15,527 bases of DNA from Methylotetracoccus sp. (lineage in GTDB: Bacteria > Pseudomonadota > Gammaproteobacteria > Methylococcales > Methylococcaceae): NCBI GenBank assembly GCA_025458755.1, contig JALORT010000077.1, forward strand, positions 1 through 15,527, written 5' to 3'. A model generated the notes under the pieces. It saw nothing but the letters and a program-made list of their open reading frames with translations, was not told where the DNA came from and did not search any database. The first letter of the stretch is position 1; every line of letters begins with the position of its first letter. The position numbers were made by a program, and so were the translations under genes. Positions 1-7,677 of the stretch are shown here, in pieces.

Positions 1-60
1 GACGTGTTGAACACGCGCTCTCTCGAAGCGCTGCGGCCGCTGCTCAGACGTACGATGTAG
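1..60 (+). CDS. 3' end of an unidentified gene
   Basis: Frame 1 is open from the window edge to a TAG at 58-60 and reads DVLNTRSLEALRPLLRRTM. The next gene starts 15 nt later in the same frame, which is compatible with a tight operon. Only 19 residues are visible, with a leucine- and arginine-rich tail and no recognisable motif, so no function can be given. It may be non-coding. Confidence 0.35.
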   Translation, partial: DVLNTRSLEALRPLLRRTM

Positions 61-75
61 CGCAAACGCAATGAC

Positions 76-1296
76 ATGTCGCGCTCCACCGTTGTTCTGT
101 TTCTGCTGTTGATGCCGGCGATGCTGTCGGGCTGTGCGCATCGGCAGTCGGTGCGAGAGCCTTATCCGCGCTGGGGCCAGGAAATCCAGATGGCCCGGAC
201 CGACGAAGCGCCGCCGTTGATCCTGCGTTGGCTGCAGCCGCCCGATCCTGCCCAGGCACCGGCTTGTCTTCTGATCGTTCACGGCATGAACGAATACGTC
301 GGGCGCTACGGCCAGATCGCCCGCCATTTCGCCCGGCGTTTTGTCGTCGCGGGTTTCGACCTTTACGCGCATGGTCTCTCCAATCCGGTATTGCTGGCGG
401 CCGACCAGGCGATACGGGCCGGCGCCACGGCGCGGGACGTCAGCGACGCCTACCTGGCGCAGGTTCCGTTAAGCGACCTGGCGCCGATGCGCCGGGACCT
501 CGACCGCGCGTTACGGCGTCTCGTCGGGATGTGCGACCAAAAGGGCAGCGCTGGCCGGCCGGTGTTCATACTGTCCCACAGCCTGGGTTCGCTGGTTGCC
601 GCGTCCTATCTGTTGGAGCAGAAAAACGAGGCCAATGACCCGAGAAGGCGGATCCAAGGCATCGTGCTGTTGGGGCCGGGCTTCTCCGTGCCACGGCTTC
701 CCGGCTGGCGCGGATGGTTTGCCAATCCGCTGATCGATCTGTCATTTTACGCCGAGCATCATTTTCTGTACCCGGGCGCCGAACCGCTGCCCCAACGGAT
801 GCTGAACCGGACCGTGGCGTACGCCACCGCGCCGCTGCTGAACGGGCTGTTCGAAATTCTTTCCTGGCCGGGATTGCGGCAAGTCTTTACGCCCTCGACG
901 CCCGACTGGGTCGTGGATTATTTGACCGACTCGGAAGCAGAGCGGGCGCGCCATCGCGCCGACCCCTATATCATCCGGCGCAGCCTGTTGCGCTATGTGA
1001 AGGGCGTCGAGAAGGAAATTGTCCGCTTCCGCCACCGGATGGGGGCGTTGCCGACGCCGTATTTCCTGGTGTATTCCGGCCGTGAGCCCATCACGCCGGC
1101 CTGGGGCAGTCACGACTTTATTGCCGCGACGCAGCACAAACACCGGGACAACCGAGTGCTGGCGTTAGCGGAATTCGACCACCACGAGCATCTGTTCTCG
1201 GCACCGCCATTTCGGAATGAGTTGCTGGACCGGATCGACCGATGGCTGGAGCAGCGGCTCTCGTCATTGGCGCGGGAGGGGTCCAGGTCCCGATGA
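76..1296 (+). CDS. alpha/beta hydrolase lipoprotein (serine aminopeptidase/monoacylglycerol lipase-like)
   Basis: Predicted lipid-anchored serine hydrolase of 406 residues. Residues 1-20 form a lipoprotein signal: a short hydrophobic core followed by the lipobox L-S-G-C with the lipidated Cys at 20. The mature part has the alpha/beta hydrolase order: an oxyanion strand with HGMNEY (69-74), FDLYAHGLS (94-102), the nucleophile elbow S-H-S-L-G with Ser169, and a late His cluster FDHHEH (368-373) that should supply the catalytic histidine. These match the Hydrolase_4 (serine aminopeptidase S33/monoglyceride lipase) layout. At the usual acid position the sequence reads SGREPITP (334-341), with Glu where Asp is normal. 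The ATG at 76 is used because it gives the signal peptide at once; no clear ribosome site precedes it. The substrate is unknown, probably an acyl ester at the cell envelope. It converges on the LysR gene downstream. Confidence 0.85.
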   Translation: MSRSTVVLFLLLMPAMLSGCAHRQSVREPYPRWGQEIQMARTDEAPPLILRWLQPPDPAQAPACLLIVHGMNEYVGRYGQIARHFARRFVVAGFDLYAHGLSNPVLLAADQAIRAGATARDVSDAYLAQVPLSDLAPMRRDLDRALRRLVGMCDQKGSAGRPVFILSHSLGSLVAASYLLEQKNEANDPRRRIQGIVLLGPGFSVPRLPGWRGWFANPLIDLSFYAEHHFLYPGAEPLPQRMLNRTVAYATAPLLNGLFEILSWPGLRQVFTPSTPDWVVDYLTDSEAERARHRADPYIIRRSLLRYVKGVEKEIVRFRHRMGALPTPYFLVYSGREPITPAWGSHDFIAATQHKHRDNRVLALAEFDHHEHLFSAPPFRNELLDRIDRWLEQRLSSLAREGSRSR

Positions 1297-1386
1297 GGGC
1301 CGTGCACGAACGCCGACATCGCTTGGCTATCTGAAGTCATCTTTTCGCCGCCGCAAAGACCATAGGCGCGCTTCAGGCGCTGTCGG

Positions 1387-2403
1387 TCAGGACAGCGCCG
1401 CATCCTCGCCGGTGAAGTCGGTGCCGGGTTTGTGTGGCCGGGAAACGCGAAGCGCCGCCGGCGTGGACCCTGGTGCATCCGGCTCCACCGCCGCGCGGAA
1501 GTCGGGGTCCAGCAATTCCACAAAGCGGCGGGCCTGAGGGGTGAGCTGCTTGTGGCGCCGCATCACCACGCCGTAGCTGCGCTGCGGGAAATAGTCGTTC
1601 AACGGGATGGCAGCGAGCCGCTCCCCGCCGGTAAGGCAGATGCTGGTGACGATCGAGACGCCGAGACCCAGCTCGACGAAGCGCTTGATGACTTCCCAGC
1701 CCCCCGCCTCCAGGATCACCCGGTAGCTCAGTCCGTGTTTGCGGAAGACCAGGTCGACGATGTGCCAGGTGCTGAGGTGGCGGGGCGGCAGAATCAACCC
1801 ACATCGGCTGACCTCTTCAAGGGTGACCCGCTCTCTGCCGGCGAGCGCGTGGTCGAGGCTGGTAATCAGCATCGGGTCGTAGGTGAAGATCGGCACATAG
1901 GTGATGTCGTCCGGCGCCTCGATCAGCGAGCCGACGGCGAGATCCACATCGCCGGCCCGCAGCAGGGACAGACCATCCCGTCCGGTGACGTTGTGCAGAT
2001 GCAGACGCACGCTAGGGTAACACTCCAGGTAACGGCTCACGAAGTCCGCCAGCAAGTACAGAATAGTGGATTCGCCGGCCGCGATGTCGAGCGCGCCCGC
2101 CGCGACTTCCCCCATCCGCTCGCGGAACGTCGCGGGCAGGTTATCCACGGACTCGATGACCGGCAGCACGGTACCGAGAAACACACGCCCGGCTTCGGTC
2201 AGGTGGATGCGCGGGCCGCAGCGGTCGAATAGCGGTGTACCGAGGTCGGTTTCCAGACGCTTGATGAGCTGCGAGACGGAAGGCTGGCTCACGCACAGAC
2301 GTTCGGCCGCTCTGGAAATGCTCCCGGTCTGGGCAGCATGACAGAAGGCGCGAAGCTGATGCAGCCGATTGGCTGTGGTGAATCTGCGGGCGTTGGGGTC
2401 CAT
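1387..2403 (-). CDS. LysR-family transcriptional regulator, candidate regulator of aceBAK
   Basis: A 338-residue LysR-type regulator. The N-terminal winged helix-turn-helix spans about residues 14-75, with SISRAAERLCVSQPSVSQ (28-45) as the helix-turn-helix and LFDRCGPRIHLTEAGRVFL (58-76) as the wing and linker start. A periplasmic-binding-protein-like effector domain follows at about 100-303, including the typical DVDLAVGSLIE segment. A 13-residue N-terminal extension and a ~30-residue charged tail make it slightly longer than the usual ~300. Only one ATG fits the N-terminus, and no good Shine-Dalgarno precedes it. It is divergent from aceB with a 142-nt spacer. LysR proteins commonly control the divergent gene and themselves, so regulation of the glyoxylate operon is likely but inferred. 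The ligand is unknown; a C2-C4 organic acid or acyl-CoA is a reasonable guess. Confidence 0.92.
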   Translation of the reverse strand: MDPNARRFTTANRLHQLRAFCHAAQTGSISRAAERLCVSQPSVSQLIKRLETDLGTPLFDRCGPRIHLTEAGRVFLGTVLPVIESVDNLPATFRERMGEVAAGALDIAAGESTILYLLADFVSRYLECYPSVRLHLHNVTGRDGLSLLRAGDVDLAVGSLIEAPDDITYVPIFTYDPMLITSLDHALAGRERVTLEEVSRCGLILPPRHLSTWHIVDLVFRKHGLSYRVILEAGGWEVIKRFVELGLGVSIVTSICLTGGERLAAIPLNDYFPQRSYGVVMRRHKQLTPQARRFVELLDPDFRAAVEPDAPGSTPAALRVSRPHKPGTDFTGEDAALS

Positions 2404-2408
2404 CGCTG

Positions 2409-2431
2409 CACTATAACGAAAGACAATAGTG
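2409..2431. promoter_or_regulatory. candidate LysR operator, CACTAT-N11-ATAGTG
   Basis: A perfect 6+6 bp inverted repeat with an 11-nt centre lies in the lysR/aceB spacer, only 5 nt upstream of the regulator's start codon. Its inner bases give the LysR consensus T-N11-A (T2414, A2426). It lies 114-136 nt upstream of the aceB ATG, so binding could activate aceB and repress lysR, the usual LysR arrangement. That this protein binds here is inferred. Confidence 0.6.
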
Positions 2432-2432
2432 A

Positions 2433-2460
2433 TTATCAGGAAAATAGCCTAGTGTAATGC
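2433..2460 (+). promoter_or_regulatory. weak candidate aceB promoter
   Basis: TTATCA (2433-2438) and TAATGC (2455-2460) are separated by 16 nt, immediately downstream of the dyad repeat. The match to sigma-70 boxes is poor, which would suit an activator-dependent promoter, but other choices in this AT-richer stretch are possible. Confidence 0.25.
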
Positions 2461-2533
2461 TAAGCGATGTTTAAGCTGGCGCGAAAAGTTGCGTCCGGTC
2501 CCTTGAACAGGGCGTCGTCATCCAGGGCGACGC

Positions 2534-2538
2534 AGGAG
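2534..2538 (+). promoter_or_regulatory. ribosome binding site of aceB
   Basis: AGGAG lies 7 nt before the ATG at 2546. It decides between two nearby ATGs: the one at 2541 meets a stop codon two codons later. Confidence 0.85.
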
Positions 2539-2545
2539 ACATGCG

Positions 2546-4150
2546 ATGACTGCGAGGGCAATCCAACATCGACCGCCGGCTTATGCCGTCACGCTCCCGG
2601 TTGTCGGCTACGAATCCATCCTCGCGCCCGATGCCTGTCGCTTTCTGGTCCGGCTGCACGATGAGTTTGCCGAGCGCGTGCGGAGTCTGCGGCAGACGCG
2701 GGTTGAGCGTCAGGCGCAGCTGGACGCCGGGGCGATGCCGGATTTTCTGCCGGACACCCGAGCGCTCCGGGAGGCGGACTGGTCGGTCGCCCCCGCCCCC
2801 CATGACTTGCGCGACCGCCGGGTCGAGATTACCGGGCCGGTCGACCGTAAGATGGTGATCAACGCGCTGAACAGCGGCGCGAGAGTGTTCATGGCCGACT
2901 TCGAGGATGCCCACTCGCCCACTTGGGAGGGGACGTTAGCGGGGCAGCTGAACATCCACGACGCCGTCCGGCGGAACATCGAGTGGATTTCACCCGAAGG
3001 TAAACACTACCGCCTGAACAATCAGATCGCCACATTGATGCTGCGCCCCCGGGGCTGGCATCTGGAGGAGAAGCACTTCCTGGTGCGCGGCGTCCGGATT
3101 CCAGCGGGATTGTTTGATTTCGGGCTGTTCGTGTTCATCAACGCCCGGTACCTGCTGGACCACGGGAGCGGCCCTTACCTTTACCTGCCGAAGCTCGAGA
3201 GCCATCGCGAGGCACGGCTTTGGAACGATGTCTTCCGGTTTAGCGAGGAGGCTTTGAGCATCCCGCGCGGCTCCATCAGGGCGACCGTGCTGATTGAGAC
3301 CATCCTCGCGGTCTTTGAAATGCATGAGATTCTCTACGAACTCCGTGAGCACGTGACCGGGCTCAACTGCGGCCGCTGGGACTACATCTTCAGCTTCATC
3401 AAGAAGTTCCGCTCGCGTCCTGAATTCGTGCTGCCCGACCGGGCGCAGTTGTCGATGACTACCCACTTCTTGAGGAGCTACTCGCGTCTGTTGATCGACA
3501 CCTGCCATCGGCGTTCGGCCTACGCGATGGGCGGGATGGCCGCCCAGATCCCGGTCAAGGATGATCCGGAGGCCAATGCGCAAGCCTTCGCCAAAGTGCG
3601 CGCGGACAAGGAGCGCGAAGTGGGAGACGGCCACGACGGCACTTGGGTGGCACATCCCGGTTTGGTGCCGATCGCGATGGAGGTCTTCGATCGACACATG
3701 CCGGAGCAGAACCAATTGCACAGGCGGGAGGCCCACCTATCGGTGGGCGCAGCCGATTTGCTCCGAGTACCCGAGGGCGCCATCACGGCAGCCGGCCTGG
3801 AAAACAACGTCAGCGTTGCGCTGCAGTACCTGGCCTCCTGGCTGGACGGGCGCGGCGCGGTGCCTATCCATGGCTTGATGGAGGATGCCGCGACCGCGGA
3901 GATTGCCCGTGCTCAACTCTGGCAGTGGATCCGCCACCCCGGCGGCGTGCTCGACGACGGCCGGCGCATCACCACGGAAATGTTCCGCCGCGCGCTGAGC
4001 CAGGAGCTGCGGAAGTTCTGCGACCATCCAACCCTCGCCGAGGAGGCGGCGACTCGTTACCGAAGCGCGGCCGAACTGTTAGGGCATATCGTGGAAAGCT
4101 CCGACTTCGAGGAGTTCCTCACCCTGCCCGCTTACGAACGACTGCCCTGA
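2546..4150 (+). CDS. aceB: malate synthase A
   Basis: Condenses glyoxylate with acetyl-CoA to malate, the second step of the glyoxylate bypass, in the cytoplasm. The 534 residues agree with the ~533 of the enterobacterial A isoform and lack the insert of the larger G isoform. Visible landmarks in order: RVFMADFEDAHSPTW (113-127); MLRPRGWHLEEKH (165-177) with the glyoxylate-binding Arg167; IETILAVFEMHEILYE (250-265) with the Mg ligand Glu251; GRWDYIFS (276-283) with Asp279, the second metal ligand; DGTWVAHPGLVP (364-375); and HGLMEDAATAEI (442-453) with Asp447 as the expected catalytic base. All active-site motifs are intact. It is the first gene of aceBAK, with aceA 51 nt downstream. Its stop codon is embedded in a perfect palindrome. 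Confidence 0.98.
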   Translation: MTARAIQHRPPAYAVTLPVVGYESILAPDACRFLVRLHDEFAERVRSLRQTRVERQAQLDAGAMPDFLPDTRALREADWSVAPAPHDLRDRRVEITGPVDRKMVINALNSGARVFMADFEDAHSPTWEGTLAGQLNIHDAVRRNIEWISPEGKHYRLNNQIATLMLRPRGWHLEEKHFLVRGVRIPAGLFDFGLFVFINARYLLDHGSGPYLYLPKLESHREARLWNDVFRFSEEALSIPRGSIRATVLIETILAVFEMHEILYELREHVTGLNCGRWDYIFSFIKKFRSRPEFVLPDRAQLSMTTHFLRSYSRLLIDTCHRRSAYAMGGMAAQIPVKDDPEANAQAFAKVRADKEREVGDGHDGTWVAHPGLVPIAMEVFDRHMPEQNQLHRREAHLSVGAADLLRVPEGAITAAGLENNVSVALQYLASWLDGRGAVPIHGLMEDAATAEIARAQLWQWIRHPGGVLDDGRRITTEMFRRALSQELRKFCDHPTLAEEAATRYRSAAELLGHIVESSDFEEFLTLPAYERLP

Positions 4151-4160
4151 TCAGGGCAGT
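4141..4160. repeat. perfect 20-bp palindrome at the aceB stop codon
   Basis: The arms ACTGCCCTGA and TCAGGGCAGT are exact reverse complements with no spacer; the aceB TGA (4148-4150) is the end of the left arm. As RNA it could form an 8-bp, GC-rich stem with a GAUC loop between aceB and aceA. No T-run follows, so it is not a classical terminator. A role in mRNA processing or 3'-end protection is possible. Confidence 0.7.
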
Positions 4161-4186
4161 AATCAACACAAGAATGACCTTGATCC

Positions 4187-4192
4187 AAGGAG
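4187..4192 (+). promoter_or_regulatory. ribosome binding site of aceA
   Basis: AAGGAG ends 9 nt before the ATG at 4202. It is the strongest ribosome site within the operon, which agrees with isocitrate lyase being the most abundant product. Confidence 0.8.
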
Positions 4193-4201
4193 CCAATCGC
4201 T

Positions 4202-5524
4202 ATGAAAAGCCGAAGTCAACAAATTCGAGAGCTAGAGCAAGACTGGGAAACCAACCCACGCTGGCAAGGAGTCAGGCGGGATTATACGGCCGCCGAGGTC
4301 GTGAGACTGCGCGGATCGCTCCAGCCGGAGTCCACGCTGGCCCGGCGCGGCGCCGAGAAACTCTGGCATCTGGTGCACGGCGGGGCACGCAAGGGTTTCG
4401 TCAACTGTCTGGGCGCGCTGACCGGAGGTCAGGCGGTCCAGCAGGCGAAAGCGGGTTTGGAGTCGATCTACCTGTCCGGCTGGCAGGTGGCCGCTGACAA
4501 TAACACCTCGGAGTCGATGTACCCCGACCAGTCTCTTTATGCGTACGACTCGGTTCCGGCGGTGGTGCGCCGCATCAACAATGCATTCAAGCGCGCCGAT
4601 GAGATCCAGTGGTCCCGCGGTATCGATCCGGGTGCCCCGGGTTATATCGACTATTTCCTGCCGATCGTGGCCGATGCCGAGGCCGGATTCGGCGGGGTGC
4701 TGAACGCGTTCGAGCTGATGAAGAATATGATCGCTGCCGGCGCGGCCGGGGTGCATTTCGAGGACCAGCTCTCAGCGGTAAAGAAATGCGGCCATATGGG
4801 GGGCAAGGTCTTGGTGCCGACTCAGGAGGCGGTGCAAAAACTGATCGCCGCACGGCTGGCGGCCGACGTCATGGGCGTGCCGACGCTCTTGGTGGCCCGC
4901 ACCGACGCCGAGGCGGCGGCGCTGGTCACTTTCGATGTGGATGAACGGGATCAGCGGTTCCTGACCGGCGAGCGTACCGAGGAGGGATTCTTCCACACCC
5001 GGCCCGGTCTCGACCAAGCGATCGCCCGGGGATTGGCCTATGCGCCCTATGCGGATATGGTGTGGTGCGAGACCAGCACCCCCGATCTCACGTTCGCTCG
5101 GCGTTTTGCCGACGCCATCAAGCGGGCATATCCCGAAAAAGTTTTGGCCTATAACTGCAGCCCGTCATTCAATTGGAAGCAAAAGCTGGACGATGCCACC
5201 ATCGCCTGTTTCCAGCGGGAGCTGGCCGCCATGGGCTATGTCTATCAGTTCATTACCCTGGCGGGCATCCACAGCATGTGGTTCCACATGTTCGACTTGG
5301 CGGAGCGCTACGCTGACGAGGGAATGACTGCCTATGTTGAGATGGTCCAACAACGCGAGTTCGCCGCGGCGGACCGGGGCTACACGTTCGTGGCGCATCA
5401 ACAGGAAGTGGGTGCCGGCTACTTCGACGCAGTGACGACGACCATCCAGGGTGGCCACTCCTCGCTGACGGCGCTTTCCGGGTCGACTGAAGAGGCTCAG
5501 TTCCGCCTCGTCGCCGTGGGCTGA
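4202..5524 (+). CDS. aceA: isocitrate lyase
   Basis: Cleaves isocitrate to glyoxylate and succinate, the committed step of the glyoxylate bypass. The 440 residues match the short bacterial class (about 430-440). The signature K-K-C-G-H is at 194-198 with catalytic Cys196. Other landmarks: [10 protein letters not shown] (92-101), YPDQSLY (107-113), the Mg-binding [12 protein letters not shown] (154-165) with Asp158, HFEDQL (185-190), VARTDAEAA (231-239), WCETSTPD (288-295), and [10 protein letters not shown] (317-326), the substrate-binding serine segment. No active-site residue is missing. aceK begins only 5 nt after the stop. Phosphorylation of isocitrate dehydrogenase by that neighbour's product should raise flux through this enzyme. 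Confidence 0.98.
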   Translation: MKSRSQQIRELEQDWETNPRWQGVRRDYTAAEVVRLRGSLQPESTLARRGAEKLWHLVHGGARKGFVNCLGALTGGQAVQQAKAGLESIYLSGWQVAADNNTSESMYPDQSLYAYDSVPAVVRRINNAFKRADEIQWSRGIDPGAPGYIDYFLPIVADAEAGFGGVLNAFELMKNMIAAGAAGVHFEDQLSAVKKCGHMGGKVLVPTQEAVQKLIAARLAADVMGVPTLLVARTDAEAAALVTFDVDERDQRFLTGERTEEGFFHTRPGLDQAIARGLAYAPYADMVWCETSTPDLTFARRFADAIKRAYPEKVLAYNCSPSFNWKQKLDDATIACFQRELAAMGYVYQFITLAGIHSMWFHMFDLAERYADEGMTAYVEMVQQREFAAADRGYTFVAHQQEVGAGYFDAVTTTIQGGHSSLTALSGSTEEAQFRLVAVG

Positions 5525-5529
5525 CGGCC

Positions 5530-7281
5530 GTGAACAGCGCCGCCGCATCGTCGTGGCTGGCCAAGCGCATCGCCCGGATGATTCTGCGGGGCTTCGGGCG
5601 TCATTATGCGCTGTTTCAGGCCATCACGGCCGGTGCGCGCCGCCGTTTCGAAGGCGCGGACTGGATGGGCGCGCAGCGCGCCTCGCGCGAGCGGATCGAC
5701 TACTACGACCAGCGCGTCGGCGAAACGACTGTCGAGGTTCAGCACAACTGCGGGGTGCAGGACCTCGACGAGGCGCTCTGGGAAAAAATCAAGGTGGAGT
5801 ATGTGCACCTGCTCCACCAGTACAAACAGCCGGAGCTCGCCGAGACCTTCTACAACTCCGTGTTCTGCCGCCTGTTCCACCGGCGTTACTACAACAACCG
5901 CAACATCTTCGTGCGGCCCGCCGTGTCCACGGAGCATCTCGAGCTCGAGGTCTCCACCCACACGAGCTACTATCCGGCCCGCGAGGGCTTCGACCGGGTT
6001 TTGCGGCGGATGCTGGCGAGTTTCGGCTTCGGGTTGCCTTTCATCAACCAGCGGAGGGACGTCTGCAACATTCTGCGTGCCGTCAAAGCCAAACTTCCAC
6101 CGGGCGCGGTGGTTCAGCAGAACTTTCAGCTATCCGTCCTGAACTGCCCGTTCTACCGCAACAAGGCGGCCTACATCATCGGCAAGGCGGTCAACGGCGC
6201 CGAAGAGATTCCGTTCGCCCTGCCGCTGCTGAACAAGGAGGGCGAGGGTCTCTACGTCGACGCGCTGCTGGTCGGTGAGGACGAAGTGGCCAGTCTGTTC
6301 AGCTTCGCGCGCTCCTACTTCATGGTTGAAACCGAGGTCCCCTCGGCGGTGGTCGAGTTTCTGCTGCGCCAGAAGCACGGCAAAACCGAGTTCTACCGGG
6401 ACTTCCTGCGCCACCTGAAGCACTCGACCGATGAGTTCGTCATCGCCCCCGGTGCCAGGGGTATGGTGATGTGCGTGTTTACGCTCCCGTCCTACCCGTA
6501 CGTGTTCAAGATCATCAAGGACCGCTTCCCCCCGCCCAAGGAGACGACGCGCGAGAAAGTCATCGCCAAATACCAGCTCGTGAAGCAGCACGACCGGGTC
6601 GGCAGGATGGCCGACTCGCTGGAGTACTCGGAGGCCGCCTTCCCCGTGGACCGGTTCAGCCGGGAGTTGCTGAGCGAGCTGACCAGCGAGGCTGCCTCCA
6701 GCCTGGAGATCGACGGCAGTCACCTCGTGATCAAGCATCTGTACATCGAGCGGCGTATGACTCCGCTCGACGTTTATCTGCGCCAAGCGGACGAGGATCA
6801 GCTGCGAGGGGCTATCGACGAGTACGGTCAGGCGATCAAGCAGTTGGCGGCGGCCAACATCTTTCCCGGAGACCTGCTGTTCAAGAACTTCGGTGTGACG
6901 CGCCTGGGACGGGTGGTGTTCTACGACTATGATGAAATCTGCTACCTGACGGAGTGCAATTTCCGGCGTATCCCGCCGCCCCCCTATCCCGAGTATGAAC
7001 TCTACGGTGAGCCGTGGTACTCGGTCGGGCCGGCGGACGTCTTTCCCGAAGAGTTCGCCCCGTTTTTGCTCACCAGCCCGCGTGTCCGCGACGCCTTCTT
7101 CGCCTCGCACCGCAACCTGCTGGAACCCGAGTACTGGCGTCAGTGCCAGGAAAACATACGCCGAGGGTACCTCGCCGATGTCTTTCCTTATCCTGAAGCC
7201 AAGCGCTTCCAGGCCGGGCCTGCTCCGCGCCGACGCTCATCCAGGCCGGCTCCGGCGTCGCGCTTCGCAGCGTTCGGCTAG
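5530..7281 (+). CDS. aceK: isocitrate dehydrogenase kinase/phosphatase
   Basis: A bifunctional enzyme that phosphorylates and dephosphorylates isocitrate dehydrogenase, deciding between the TCA cycle and the glyoxylate bypass. At 583 residues it is close to the E. coli length (578). An N-terminal regulatory domain covers about 1-305 (FYNSVFCRLF at 107-116; FARSYFMVE at 259-267). The kinase fold follows: RGMVMCVFTLP (310-320), VFKIIKD (325-331) with ATP-binding Lys327, HDRVGRMAD (354-362) with Asp362, HLYIERRM (403-410), NIFPGDLLFKNFG (443-455) as catalytic loop, and YDYDE (465-469) with metal-binding Asp. The GTG at 5530 is chosen because residues 17-23 then align with the start of E. coli AceK; an ATG at 5578 is a shorter alternative. 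No Shine-Dalgarno is visible, so translation may depend on coupling with aceA. The tail after 560 is Arg/Ala/Pro-rich and not conserved. Confidence 0.96.
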   Translation: MNSAAASSWLAKRIARMILRGFGRHYALFQAITAGARRRFEGADWMGAQRASRERIDYYDQRVGETTVEVQHNCGVQDLDEALWEKIKVEYVHLLHQYKQPELAETFYNSVFCRLFHRRYYNNRNIFVRPAVSTEHLELEVSTHTSYYPAREGFDRVLRRMLASFGFGLPFINQRRDVCNILRAVKAKLPPGAVVQQNFQLSVLNCPFYRNKAAYIIGKAVNGAEEIPFALPLLNKEGEGLYVDALLVGEDEVASLFSFARSYFMVETEVPSAVVEFLLRQKHGKTEFYRDFLRHLKHSTDEFVIAPGARGMVMCVFTLPSYPYVFKIIKDRFPPPKETTREKVIAKYQLVKQHDRVGRMADSLEYSEAAFPVDRFSRELLSELTSEAASSLEIDGSHLVIKHLYIERRMTPLDVYLRQADEDQLRGAIDEYGQAIKQLAAANIFPGDLLFKNFGVTRLGRVVFYDYDEICYLTECNFRRIPPPPYPEYELYGEPWYSVGPADVFPEEFAPFLLTSPRVRDAFFASHRNLLEPEYWRQCQENIRRGYLADVFPYPEAKRFQAGPAPRRRSSRPAPASRFAAFG

Positions 7282-7398
7282 CCAGGAACGGTTGACCGTG
7301 TGCCCGGGTACAGGGCACCCGTGCTGCGCACGCCGCTGTTCGGGCCGTGCCGAATTCACGTCAGTGCGGAGTGTGTCAGGGTCTACCCCATCCACCGG

Positions 7399-7677
7399 TC
7401 ACGGGTTGCCCAGCGTCCGGCCGCTATACGCCAAAGCGACGGTCCCGCCGCCGTCCTCGCCCAATGCTACCGTGACGATTCCGGCACCTTCCAGCGCCGT
7501 CAGATGGCGGCGGAGCGTGCTCTGGCGCACGCCGACACGTTTGGCCAAGCGAGCCAGCGACAGGCCGCTCTCGGGTGTGGCGCCTTGCTGAGCGTCGCCG
7601 CAGAGTTCGTGCAGAATCGCAATCAGCAGCGGGTCGAGATCCTCGCCGTTTCGGCTTTCTGGTTCAGGCCGGGACAC
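7399..7677 (-). CDS. small winged helix-turn-helix protein overlapping the oxidoreductase gene
   Basis: A 92-residue protein with a helix-turn-helix at about 39-70: LSLARLAKRVGVRQSTLRRH, then LTALEGAGIVTV as recognition-helix end and start of the wing. It resembles the minimal ArsR/MarR/IclR-like winged helices and has no room for a ligand domain. The frame is open further upstream, but the extra part is a shadow of the oxidoreductase gene. The start is taken as the GTG at 7675-7677, preceded at 7 nt by GGAG. It overlaps the 3' end of the oxidoreductase gene by 14 nt, which implies translational coupling and a shared transcript. It probably either autoregulates this operon or senses through a partner; no ligand or metal motif is visible. 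It converges on aceK, with 117 nt between the two stops. Confidence 0.75.
   Translation of the reverse strand: MSRPEPESRNGEDLDPLLIAILHELCGDAQQGATPESGLSLARLAKRVGVRQSTLRRHLTALEGAGIVTVALGEDGGGTVALAYSGRTLGNP

Noticed and set aside
1432..2232. 266-codon plus-strand open frame inside the LysR gene
   Set aside because: Antisense shadow; the minus strand encodes a clear LysR protein over the same bases.
2502..2507. CTTGAA in the aceB leader as a sigma-32 -35 box
   Set aside because: No matching -10 element at 13-17 nt; it would also lie too close to the aceB start.
7300..7318. Inverted repeat GTGCCC-N7-GGGCAC between the convergent aceK and winged-helix genes, as a terminator
   Set aside because: Only 6 bp and no T-run on either side; too weak to call, although the location is suitable.
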